DNA of 21,321 nt from Bacteroidales bacterium (GTDB lineage: Bacteria > Bacteroidota > Bacteroidia > Bacteroidales > Muribaculaceae): the NCBI GenBank assembly GCA_900767075.1, contig CAAFXX010000244.1, forward strand, positions 1 to 21,321, written 5' to 3'. Shown here one piece after another: positions 8,249 through 15,579 of this stretch. Numbering within the stretch: the first letter of the stretch is position 1; each line of letters opens with the position of its first letter. Made by a program: the position numbers and the translations under genes. The notes beneath the pieces were generated by a model, which did not search any database, was not told where the DNA came from, and saw only the letters and a list, made by a program, of their open reading frames with translations.

Positions 8249-8318
8249 GGGAAACTGATCGGTTTCACCGCGCGACAACCACCCGGTAAGACTATCCCGA
8301 TATTTTAAGCCTAACTTA

Positions 8319-9128
8319 ATGTTTATGGAAAAGATTCTCACACATGAATTCTTCATATCCGCCAATGAAAGCAATCCCGAGGGAGAGCTGGCGGTAAATA
8401 TACTCATATCGAATATCATAGAGATCGCCACGGCGCATGCGAATGCCTTAGGCATCGGGAATCCGGCGATGGCACACCTCAACGCCGGATGGGTGCTCTC
8501 CCGCCTGACCCTCGAGATGGAGGAATATCCTAAAGTCAACACCTCCTACCGGCTGTCGACATGGGTGGAGTCCTGGAACAGGCATTTCTCGGTGCGAGAC
8601 TTCGAGGTGCAGGACCAGGACGGTCGCACCGTAGGCTACGCGAGATCGATATGGATGGTGCTCGACATGTCAAGCCACGACAATTTCGGGCTGTCGCATC
8701 TCTCCATGCCAATGGATATCATATCTGACAAGGAATGCCCCATAGGAAAACAAGCGCGTCACCGCGACATCGTAAGTGCCGCCACACCCGACGAAGCCGT
8801 CACACCGACGGAATTGAGAGCAAACGTGCCGGATACGCTGTACACGTTCCGCTACAACGACATTGACTTCTATCGCCATGTCAACACCGTCCGCTATGTG
8901 ACACTGCTTCTTAACAGCTACACGCTTGAGGATTTCGACCGTAACCGTCTTGCAAGACTCGAGCTCTCATTCCTGCATGAAGGAGCATTCGGCGAGACCG
9001 TGGCAATCCGTCGTCATGACCACCGGGATGAAACGGGAGAATCCCGCAAGTCGTCGTTCTCACTCTTTGCCATTGCCCGCAATATCCCTATCCTCTTCGC
9101 CCGGATAATCCTTACGCCGAGACAATGA
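8319..9128 (+). CDS. Acyl-ACP thioesterase (FatA/FatB-like, double hotdog)
   Basis: A 269-residue cytosolic protein with two hotdog folds. The first spans about 5-135, with the hotdog helix around NILISNIIEIATAHANALG and the strand TVGYARSIWMVLD. The second spans about 170-265 and starts at TFRYNDIDFYRHVNTVRYV (176-194). The enzyme hydrolyses acyl-ACP to free fatty acids and sets chain length in lipid synthesis. In plant and bacterial relatives the second domain carries D-x-N-x-H-V-N. Here D183 and H187 are kept but the Asn position is Tyr185. Two in-frame starts are possible, 8319 (MFMEK) or 8325 (MEK), and I kept the longer. A 70-base gap to the phosphatase gene holds no consensus promoter. 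Confidence 0.9.
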   Translation: MFMEKILTHEFFISANESNPEGELAVNILISNIIEIATAHANALGIGNPAMAHLNAGWVLSRLTLEMEEYPKVNTSYRLSTWVESWNRHFSVRDFEVQDQDGRTVGYARSIWMVLDMSSHDNFGLSHLSMPMDIISDKECPIGKQARHRDIVSAATPDEAVTPTELRANVPDTLYTFRYNDIDFYRHVNTVRYVTLLLNSYTLEDFDRNRLARLELSFLHEGAFGETVAIRRHDHRDETGESRKSSFSLFAIARNIPILFARIILTPRQ

Positions 9129-9147
9129 CGGGATAACAGTCGCTTTC

Positions 9148-9160
9148 GCACATGATGTGC
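9148..9160. promoter_or_regulatory. Perfect 6-1-6 palindrome, candidate metal-regulator operator
   Basis: GCACATGATGTGC is a perfect inverted repeat with one central base. It ends 13 bases before the -7 element of the zinc-exporter gene, where the -33 region would lie. The geometry is similar to the 7-1-7 boxes used by Fur/Zur/PerR proteins, and a Fur-family gene lies just downstream of the exporter. The sequence is not a known consensus. Confidence 0.45.
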
Positions 9161-9173
9161 ATGAATGTTTGCT

Positions 9174-9181
9174 TAACTTTG
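9174..9181 (+). promoter_or_regulatory. Candidate -7 element (TAACTTTG) of the zinc-exporter gene
   Basis: TAACTTTG fits TAnnTTTG. No exact TTTG stands at the usual spacing; the -33 position is taken up by the palindrome at 9148-9160, which could mean activator or repressor dependence. A leader of roughly 35 bases would precede the ATG at 9219. Confidence 0.5.
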
Positions 9182-9218
9182 CATTGTTGTAAAGTATGTA
9201 AAAGCAAATCTTGACACT

Positions 9219-11210
9219 ATGCACAATCATGAAAACCATAACGGTCATGAACATGACCACAATCACGGGGGATGCCATTGTCACGCCCATTCTCACTGCC
9301 GGTGTGACGGAGGGAAGGAATCATGGCTGCGCGCCTATTCTGCCGAAATCGTTTCGGCAATACTTTTCGGCGCCGGGCTGATTCTCCAGCATACGGGTGT
9401 TTTCGATTCATGGCTGAATGTCAGTCACGGTTCTTTCAACTGGCTCACACTCACGATCTATATTTTGGCTGTAATTCCGGTCGGTTTGCCTGTTGTACGG
9501 GAAATGTTCGGCTCATGGACGCACGGCAGCGTCATGAACGAATTCACGCTCATGGTCGCGGCAGCCATAGGGGCCTTTATAATCGGAGAATTTCCGGAAG
9601 GCGTGGCTGTATTGCTCTTCTATTCGTTCGGAGAGAAGATGGAGGGCACGGCATCGGACGACGTGAAACGCCGTATCCGCGCCTTGCTCGGCAAACTTCC
9701 GGATCAAGCCACAGTCAGGGATTCCGACGGTTCGACACGGGTGATATCCCCGAAAGATGTGCAGCCCGGCTCCATACTCGTGGTGAAACCGGGTGAACGC
9801 GTGCCGGTCGACGGCGAGCTGCTCGGGAAAGACGACGTGGAATTCGACACATCCGCAATTACCGGAGAATCCGTGCCGAGGGCTTTCCATGCCGGTGAAG
9901 AGATCTCTTCGGGAATAATTCCTGTCGACCGCGCTGTAGAGGTCAAGACCCTCCGCGCCTTCTCCGACTCGTCGATGAGCCGGATAATGAAAATGATCGA
10001 GGACGCTCAGGCTACAAAATCACCGACGGAGAATCTGCTCCGCAGAATAACCCGCTGGTACACTCCCATAGTCTTCATTCTCGCGGCGCTTGTCTTTTTC
10101 GTGCCTTGGATAGTGATTTCCCTGCAGGGAGGGCATTTCGAATGGATGAACTGGCTGCGCCGTTCTCTGGTATTCCTTGTATGTTCCTGCCCCTGCGCTC
10201 TTGTGGTAAGCATTCCTTTGAGCTATTTCGCATCGCTGGGCAACGCCTCGCGCCGTGGACTGCTGTTCAAGGGCTCGAAATATGTTGACGGCATGCGCGA
10301 CATCGACACCGTGATGTTCGATAAGACCGGCACGCTTACAACAGGCAAATTCCACATCTCCGGTCTGGCTCCCGCCGACGGCGTCTCCACCGACAGGCTG
10401 CTCGGAATCGCGGCATCCCTCGATGCTCAGTCGGCGCATCCTCTTGCCGAAGCGATACGTGAATCAGCTAAGGAAAAGGGAATCGCCGTTCCCTCTTCAT
10501 CCGATGTCAAGACCGTACCTCACGGAATCACCGGGATTATCGACTGCAAGGAATATGCCGCAGGTTCCCGCACGCTTATGAAACGCCTCGGAATCGCTGT
10601 CCCGGCGCCGACATCCGATGCCACGGAGATATGCGTGGAGTGCGCCGGCAGTTATCTCGGCTCGATATACCTTCTCGACACCGTGAAACCGGAAGCCGCA
10701 GAAGCCATCAGGAAGTTGCATCAGTTGGGCATCAAAAATGTAAGCATACTTTCGGGCGACCGCGAGGATGCCGTGAAGCGCACGGCGGTAATGGTCGGTG
10801 CCGACAGCTTTCACGCCTCGCTTCTTCCGGCAGATAAGCAGAATATCATCGAATCGATGCGCCGCGACGGCCACAAGGTCGCATTCGTAGGCGACGGCAT
10901 CAACGACGCCCCTGCAATTACCGCAGCCGATGTGGGCGTGGCAATGGGTAAGCTCGGCACCGACATCGCAATGGAAAGCAGCGATGTGGTGATCGCCGCC
11001 GACAATCTTGACAAGCTGCCCGAGGCAATCAGTCTGGCGCGCAAAGTGCGCCGTGTAGTGACAGAGAATATAACGTTCGCCCTCGGTGTGAAGGCACTCG
11101 TAATGATTCTTGGAGCTTTCGGCATAGCTACACTATGGGCTGCCGTCTTCGCCGACACCGGCGTCACGCTCATAACCATAATCTGGACATTGCTCCGGCT
11201 GCGCAAGTGA
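9219..11210 (+). CDS. Zn/Cd/Pb-exporting P-type ATPase (class PIB-2)
   Basis: The 663-residue inner-membrane pump exports divalent soft metals at the cost of ATP. It has TGES (215-218, actuator), C322-S-C324-P-C326 in the sixth membrane helix, DKTGT (368-372) with the phosphorylated Asp368, SAHP (405-408, the HP locus), GDGIND (558-563), Lys625 in FALGVKALV, and Asp646 in FADTGVT. The CPC + Lys + DTG set matches ZntA/CadA-type specificity rather than Cu pumps. Instead of a GMTCxxC metal-binding domain, the N-terminus is a short chelating tail with 11 His and 4 Cys in the first 29 residues. It is followed by an intrinsic terminator and a Fur-family gene. A ZntA/CadA name is likely, but I leave the symbol blank because naming in this phylum is inconsistent. 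Confidence 0.93.
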   Translation: MHNHENHNGHEHDHNHGGCHCHAHSHCRCDGGKESWLRAYSAEIVSAILFGAGLILQHTGVFDSWLNVSHGSFNWLTLTIYILAVIPVGLPVVREMFGSWTHGSVMNEFTLMVAAAIGAFIIGEFPEGVAVLLFYSFGEKMEGTASDDVKRRIRALLGKLPDQATVRDSDGSTRVISPKDVQPGSILVVKPGERVPVDGELLGKDDVEFDTSAITGESVPRAFHAGEEISSGIIPVDRAVEVKTLRAFSDSSMSRIMKMIEDAQATKSPTENLLRRITRWYTPIVFILAALVFFVPWIVISLQGGHFEWMNWLRRSLVFLVCSCPCALVVSIPLSYFASLGNASRRGLLFKGSKYVDGMRDIDTVMFDKTGTLTTGKFHISGLAPADGVSTDRLLGIAASLDAQSAHPLAEAIRESAKEKGIAVPSSSDVKTVPHGITGIIDCKEYAAGSRTLMKRLGIAVPAPTSDATEICVECAGSYLGSIYLLDTVKPEAAEAIRKLHQLGIKNVSILSGDREDAVKRTAVMVGADSFHASLLPADKQNIIESMRRDGHKVAFVGDGINDAPAITAADVGVAMGKLGTDIAMESSDVVIAADNLDKLPEAISLARKVRRVVTENITFALGVKALVMILGAFGIATLWAAVFADTGVTLITIIWTLLRLRK

Positions 11211-11232
11211 AACATAATCATCAACCGTATAC

Positions 11233-11268
11233 AACCGCGGGACCTCATTTGCAGGTCTCGCGGTTTTT
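11233..11268 (+). terminator. Intrinsic terminator after the zinc-exporter gene
   Basis: Arms 11233-11245 and 11253-11265 form a 13-bp stem with one G-U pair (11240/11258), a 7-base loop (CATTTGC) and a T run at 11264-11268. It lies 22 bases after the exporter stop. The loop contains the -33 box of the next gene's promoter. Confidence 0.85.
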
Positions 11269-11279
11269 GCTTATTTTTG
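11248..11279 (+). promoter_or_regulatory. Bacteroidota promoter of the Fur-family gene
   Basis: TTTG at 11248-11251 (-33), a 20-base spacer and TATTTTTG at 11272-11279 (-7) fit the consensus TTTG-N19-21-TAnnTTTG exactly. The start codon comes 5 bases after the -7 element, so transcription should begin at or beside the ATG. Confidence 0.75.
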
Positions 11280-11283
11280 CCAT

Positions 11284-11703
11284 ATGAGCCATGACTTACA
11301 CAATATAGAACAAAGGATAGAGAACCACGGCATACGCCCCACGCCCGTGCGCGGGCTTGTGCTCGGAGTGCTCGACGATTCCGTGCGTCCCCTCTCGTCG
11401 CTTGAGATAGAACAGGCACTCGACACCGTCGACCGCTCTTCCATCACACGCACCCTCTCGCTCTTCGTCGAGAAGGGTCTGGTGCACATCATTGACGACG
11501 GCACAAGCTCAGCGAAATATGAAGCCTGTCCCTCGCCCCACCACCACACCTGCGACGACATGCACGTGCATTTCCATTGCCGTGTCTGCGGCCAGACGTA
11601 TTGCCTTCCACGCACCCCCCCTCCCCCTGTCTCCGTTCCCGACGGCTTCCTCCCAGAATCCACCAACTACCTCCTCACCGGTCTATGTCCCGACTGCCGC
11701 TGA
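11284..11703 (+). CDS. Fur-family metal-dependent transcriptional regulator
   Basis: The 139-residue protein has a winged-helix N-terminal half with T20-P-V-R and a recognition helix around SSITRTLSLFVEKGLV (52-67), equivalent to 'TVYR.L..L...GLV' in Fur. The C-terminal half has HHHTCDDMHVHFHC (86-99) and two CxxC pairs, C99/C102 and C135/C138, the structural zinc site of Fur/Zur/PerR proteins. Whether it senses Zn, Fe, Mn or peroxide cannot be read from the sequence. Its place after a zinc exporter favours a zinc or general metal role. A Pro run, TPPPP (101-105), coded by a C-rich tract, sits in the dimer domain. No other Met occurs in the protein, so the start at 11284 is firm and implies a leaderless message. 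Confidence 0.9.
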   Translation: MSHDLHNIEQRIENHGIRPTPVRGLVLGVLDDSVRPLSSLEIEQALDTVDRSSITRTLSLFVEKGLVHIIDDGTSSAKYEACPSPHHHTCDDMHVHFHCRVCGQTYCLPRTPPPPVSVPDGFLPESTNYLLTGLCPDCR

Positions 11704-11724
11704 ACCTGTGGAATTCCACCCTTA

Positions 11725-11746
11725 AAACATCATATAAACATCATAT
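11725..11746. repeat. Perfect 11-bp tandem duplication
   Basis: AAACATCATAT occurs twice head to tail (11725-11735 and 11736-11746) in the gap between the convergent Fur-family and LRR genes, directly beside the terminator hairpin. No function is apparent. Confidence 0.8.
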
Positions 11747-11791
11747 AAAAAGAAAGCTGAGTCAAGACGGTTTTTCCGTCTTGACTCAGCT
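11746..11791 (-). terminator. Intrinsic terminator of the LRR gene
   Basis: Arms 11755-11770 and 11776-11791 are a perfect 16-bp inverted repeat around a TTTTT loop. Read on the - strand the hairpin is followed by TTCTTTTTATATG, a T-rich tract, 22 bases after the LRR stop codon. On the + strand no T run follows, but the stem may also slow read-through from the Fur-family gene. Confidence 0.85.
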
Positions 11792-11812
11792 GCATAATAG
11801 GCTGAATTATAT

Positions 11813-14800
11813 TCAGAGTTTGAGTTTGTAGGCGCCTGCGGGGGTGGAGAGGATGTAGATGCCGGAGGGGAGGTTGTCGAAGACGGCGCTCCCGGTGGCT
11901 GTCGTACGGCTGCCAAGCGAGGTGCCGTCGAGGGCATAGAGGGCGACGGTGATGTCGCGTGCACATGCCACGGTTATCTTGCCGTCAGCAGCGGTAACCT
12001 TCAGGTCTGTCTGGGCAACGGTCTCATCGACACCGCTCACCTCAATATTGATGTAGTTGCTGAACATGTACATTCCGCTGAACGAAGCGTTCGTCATCAT
12101 GCAGATCAGATTCTTTCCACCCTTGACAAAGGTGGTGACACCATCCTCAAGAGTATACCCTGCCTCGTCAAAAAGTGTTCCGGAAGGATTGCCCTCCTCA
12201 TCGGGCACGATATCGCCGACATACCATTTATAGACCGTAGGGGTGCCGTCCTGCGATGCCTTATTGCACGACAGGTCAACATTATTCTCCGCATCGGGAG
12301 CAATGTCTATCTGAGCCTGGTTGCGATATATATAGACGGACCATGATTCGCGTGGCAGAGGCAGGGTTGCGTAATTGAAACGGTTATAGTCGAGCGTGAG
12401 TCCGCGAAGCATAGTTAGCTTGCTGACGTCGATCGACGAAATGCCATTATGACTCAGAGACACCTGATTGAGCTGAGGTACACCCGAGAGGTCGATGTCC
12501 GAAAGCTCATTGTTGTCGAGCGAAAGGCCCCAAAGCACCGGATTGGCAAGTTTAATGTCGGTGAGCTTATTATAGCTGAGGCTTGCAAGTCCGAGATTCT
12601 TGAACGGCGTGAGATCGAACGATTCAATACTGTTGTCAGAGAGGTCGAGTGTCTGGAGGTTATTGTAGGCACTCAGGTCAATCGAAGAAATAGCGTTGCC
12701 TGAAAGGGTCAGTTCCCTTAGGCCGGGAGCCTCGGGAAGCTTAAGGCTGCTGAAGCCGCCCTTTGACACAGAGAGACAGATCAGGTCGGTCATTTTCGAG
12801 AAATCCACATCGGTAATTGTGGCGCCCCCCATACTGAACACAGAAATCTGTTCCTCCGGACCATAAGTGTAAATCCTTACCTCGGCATCCTTTGTCGTCT
12901 CGGCCTGATAAAGCGTATATGTATCCTTGAGCATATATTGCTCGGGGTCACCATTGCCCCCCCAGTCTATATAGAGGGCGGGATTCCCGGAAGAAGCCGC
13001 CAGCGAGAGACCTACTTTCTGGCCTCCGACCGGCGTCTTGAACGAACCGATCAGATTAGTCGGATTCGAAGCCGCCTCGATCTCGGTGGTAAGGATTGTC
13101 AGACCCGGAAAAGCCCCGTTGGTTATCTCGCAATATACCTTGCCCATCTCCACATCGATGAATTTAGTGCGACCGCCTGTCACCGTATAGTCGACGCCCT
13201 CCTTGCAGGGAGTGTCATCAGCCTTGAACCACGCAAACGCCGATTTCTTGCCGTCAATGTCGAGAGCCTGCGACGACAGGTCGACACCGGGTCCCTTGGT
13301 CGGGATACCGATTTTTCCCTGCGGAGCATAGGTGTAAGAAGCACCGTTCATCAGCGACGGAGCGGGCAGAGTGGAGAGCGTAAGATTGTTTTCGGAAAGG
13401 TCTACGGTTGTGAGTCTCACAGTGTCGGGAAGTGAAATCTGTGTCAGGCGGTTGCCTGATGCGTCGAGCGACTGCATCTTATTGCAATAATGCAGATCAA
13501 GGTCGCTGAAGAGGTTGCCGGCTATATTGAGCGACTTCAGATTGTCGGCGTCGCGGAACGACATGGACTCTATCCTGTTATCGCTCAGGTCAAGGTCGAT
13601 CAGCGTGCGGTTATCTGAAACATAGAATTCCGAAAGCTTGTTTCCCGAAAGATTTATATTGCCCAGACGCACTTTGTTAAGAGCTTCGGTGGGACCGCCG
13701 AGATTGATCGAACTCAGATTATTATCAGATAGGTCAAGAGTCTCGAGCCGGTTGTTGTATGCAAGGTCTATGGCATAAAGGCCACACCCGCTAAGATCAA
13801 GATTCGTAAGGCTCGCCATTTTTTCGGAATTGAACGAGTAAAGGGTGCCGTGCATTCCGAAAGCGTTTATAAACACGCCGTCATCGGCGAGAAGCCGCAT
13901 GGATCCGCTGCTCTTCGAGAAGCCTTTCACGTTTGGCTGCGAGGGTAGACCTGAGCATGTTATCTCAAATTCCTGCTCCACTCCGTCGCCAAAATCAACG
14001 TACACCCGCCGGGGAGACTCTGATGAAGCACCCGCCACACCTATGAACAGATCGACATTCCCTCCGGAGGCATCTCCGGTCCAAGAGGCAAGCAGATTGG
14101 GCTTGCCGAAATCAGCGGCATTCTTGACCACGAATTGTGTTGTCTTCAAAGGTGCGTCGGGAAAGAGAGGGGTGTAATATTCCATGTAGACGCTGTCGGA
14201 AATCTCCTTCAGGAATGTAACTACACCATCATCGTAGGTATAATATGTAGAATCGAGCACCTCATAGTTTACCGGATTGTCGGCAGAAGGCTTTAGAAGG
14301 GCTGCAAAAGTCTCGCCTCCCGGAACCACCACCCTGTCGCGAAGGTCAATCCTGCCCCCTACTGGATATGAGAAATCTACAGGCATGGCGTTCTGCTGGG
14401 TGATATAATCCCATGTGCCCGGATTCTTAGGCATAGTGTTGAAGTCCATATCGTTGAACGAAATGTTGACCTCGATGAGACTCTCATTTTTGCTCAGGTC
14501 AATGCCTTTAAGTTTATTATGGCAGACATTCAGCATGGTCAACTCCGGATTATGCGTAAGGTCGATGTCGGTCAGCTCGTTGCCTGCGGCATAAAGATAT
14601 GTCAAGGCAGGATTCTTGCTCACATCGAGCTTACGGACCTTCATGTCTGGATTGATTGTACCCGACTGATGGTTACAATAAAATTCCTCAAGCTCCGGAA
14701 GAATCGAGAGATCGAAATCAACGATACGCGTATCGGTAAGGTTAAGGATGCGGAGTTTCCTGTTGTTGCTGAGATCAAGAGAAGCGACATCGGTCCCGTC

Positions 14801-15472
14801 GATCGACAGGCGTACAAGCTCTGGGCACCCTCTCGGATCGAGAGTCTTGAGACCGCGGTTGTTCCAAGCCGAGAAACTTACGAGCGACGGATAATCGGAA
14901 AGATTGAACGACTGCGACATATTGTCGATAATGTCGAGCGTAAGGATGGTCAGGTCCGGTTTGTTGCCGCCGACGATAAGTGGGGTTTTGCTAAACGGAT
15001 TGTCGGTGAGGGAGATGGACTGCAGCCGGGTGAAAGGGGTCAGGTCGAGTGCCTCAAGCTTATTATGGTCCATGTTCAGGATATCGAGGTTGGTAACCTC
15101 ATCCATATTGACCGAAGTGATATAAAGGCCCTCGAAATCCAGATAATCGATCAGTTTAGGATCGGCATAGATCGTCACCAGACCCTCTTTCGACACCTGT
15201 GTATTGATATAGGTGCATTCAATCGACTGTGTCTCCTGATTGAACGTTGCAGGACCGACCTCAAACGACTTTTTTCCATAACCGCCGTCGATGCTTACCG
15301 TCGCCGGAGTGGTAAGACCTATTCCCAAAGCAAAATTATTATCGGCTCCCGAGTCTTGATAAAGGTCAGTGTGCACGGTGATGGCAACCTGATCGGAAGC
15401 GGCTGAAGCGGGAACAGCGTAAGCCGCAGCGGCGAGGGCCAGCCACATTACTCTATTCAATTTCCTTGTCAT
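11813..15472 (-). CDS. Secreted leucine-rich-repeat protein, three composite modules, T9SS-like tail
   Basis: The 1219-residue protein has a Sec signal (cleavage near ASA-A, about residue 24). It then holds three copies of a composite module: a beta domain, a run of 20-23-residue LRRs of the type 'L..LDLS.N.L..IDLS', and an Ig-like domain. Approximate limits are 26-450, 455-800 and 801-1145. The beta domains share a short D-G-rich turn (SIDGGYG near 60, YVDFGDG at 491-497, YIDWGGNG at 834-841). The tail 1146-1219 ends in FDNLPSGIYILSTPAGAYKL, like a type A T9SS sorting domain. It is likely cell-surface or released, for binding host, dietary or bacterial glycans or proteins; no enzyme motif is seen. 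It lies downstream of another secreted repeat gene on the same strand, behind a hairpin and without a consensus promoter of its own. Confidence 0.9.
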   Translation of the reverse strand: MTRKLNRVMWLALAAAAYAVPASAASDQVAITVHTDLYQDSGADNNFALGIGLTTPATVSIDGGYGKKSFEVGPATFNQETQSIECTYINTQVSKEGLVTIYADPKLIDYLDFEGLYITSVNMDEVTNLDILNMDHNKLEALDLTPFTRLQSISLTDNPFSKTPLIVGGNKPDLTILTLDIIDNMSQSFNLSDYPSLVSFSAWNNRGLKTLDPRGCPELVRLSIDGTDVASLDLSNNRKLRILNLTDTRIVDFDLSILPELEEFYCNHQSGTINPDMKVRKLDVSKNPALTYLYAAGNELTDIDLTHNPELTMLNVCHNKLKGIDLSKNESLIEVNISFNDMDFNTMPKNPGTWDYITQQNAMPVDFSYPVGGRIDLRDRVVVPGGETFAALLKPSADNPVNYEVLDSTYYTYDDGVVTFLKEISDSVYMEYYTPLFPDAPLKTTQFVVKNAADFGKPNLLASWTGDASGGNVDLFIGVAGASSESPRRVYVDFGDGVEQEFEITCSGLPSQPNVKGFSKSSGSMRLLADDGVFINAFGMHGTLYSFNSEKMASLTNLDLSGCGLYAIDLAYNNRLETLDLSDNNLSSINLGGPTEALNKVRLGNINLSGNKLSEFYVSDNRTLIDLDLSDNRIESMSFRDADNLKSLNIAGNLFSDLDLHYCNKMQSLDASGNRLTQISLPDTVRLTTVDLSENNLTLSTLPAPSLMNGASYTYAPQGKIGIPTKGPGVDLSSQALDIDGKKSAFAWFKADDTPCKEGVDYTVTGGRTKFIDVEMGKVYCEITNGAFPGLTILTTEIEAASNPTNLIGSFKTPVGGQKVGLSLAASSGNPALYIDWGGNGDPEQYMLKDTYTLYQAETTKDAEVRIYTYGPEEQISVFSMGGATITDVDFSKMTDLICLSVSKGGFSSLKLPEAPGLRELTLSGNAISSIDLSAYNNLQTLDLSDNSIESFDLTPFKNLGLASLSYNKLTDIKLANPVLWGLSLDNNELSDIDLSGVPQLNQVSLSHNGISSIDVSKLTMLRGLTLDYNRFNYATLPLPRESWSVYIYRNQAQIDIAPDAENNVDLSCNKASQDGTPTVYKWYVGDIVPDEEGNPSGTLFDEAGYTLEDGVTTFVKGGKNLICMMTNASFSGMYMFSNYINIEVSGVDETVAQTDLKVTAADGKITVACARDITVALYALDGTSLGSRTTATGSAVFDNLPSGIYILSTPAGAYKLKL

Positions 15473-15498
15473 AAGATGATAATGAGAAGATAATGATT

Positions 15499-15548
15499 AA
15501 AAAGACATTAAAGGACACAACCCTTTTTTGAGAGTCTGTGTCCTTTAA
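15499..15548 (-). terminator. Hairpin terminator after the beta-repeat protein gene
   Basis: Arms 15508-15519 and 15537-15548 form a 12-bp perfect stem with a 17-base loop. On the - strand the stem is followed by TGTCTTTTTAATC, so a T run starts four bases after it. The long loop and offset T run make it weaker than the other terminators, and partial read-through into the LRR gene is possible. Confidence 0.65.
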
Positions 15549-15579
15549 CATATATAATAATTATTATGGATTCACTTGA

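Noticed and set aside
8249..8318. GAAAC-TGATCG-GTTTC inverted repeat after the phosphatase gene as a terminator
   Set aside because: Only five pairs and no T run; too weak to call.
11611..11640. C-rich tract in the Fur-family gene as a phase-variable or frameshift site
   Set aside because: The reading frame continues through it to a normal CxxC end, and the run is only seven C interrupted by T; there is no sign of slippage.
14519..15406. A 295-codon open frame on the + strand opposite the LRR gene
   Set aside because: The LRR periodicity on the - strand explains the lack of stops; the + strand product is low-complexity and has no promoter.
15554..15567. ATAATAATTATTAT palindrome as an operator
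   Set aside because: Pure A/T palindrome in an A/T-rich gap just after a stop codon; likely chance.
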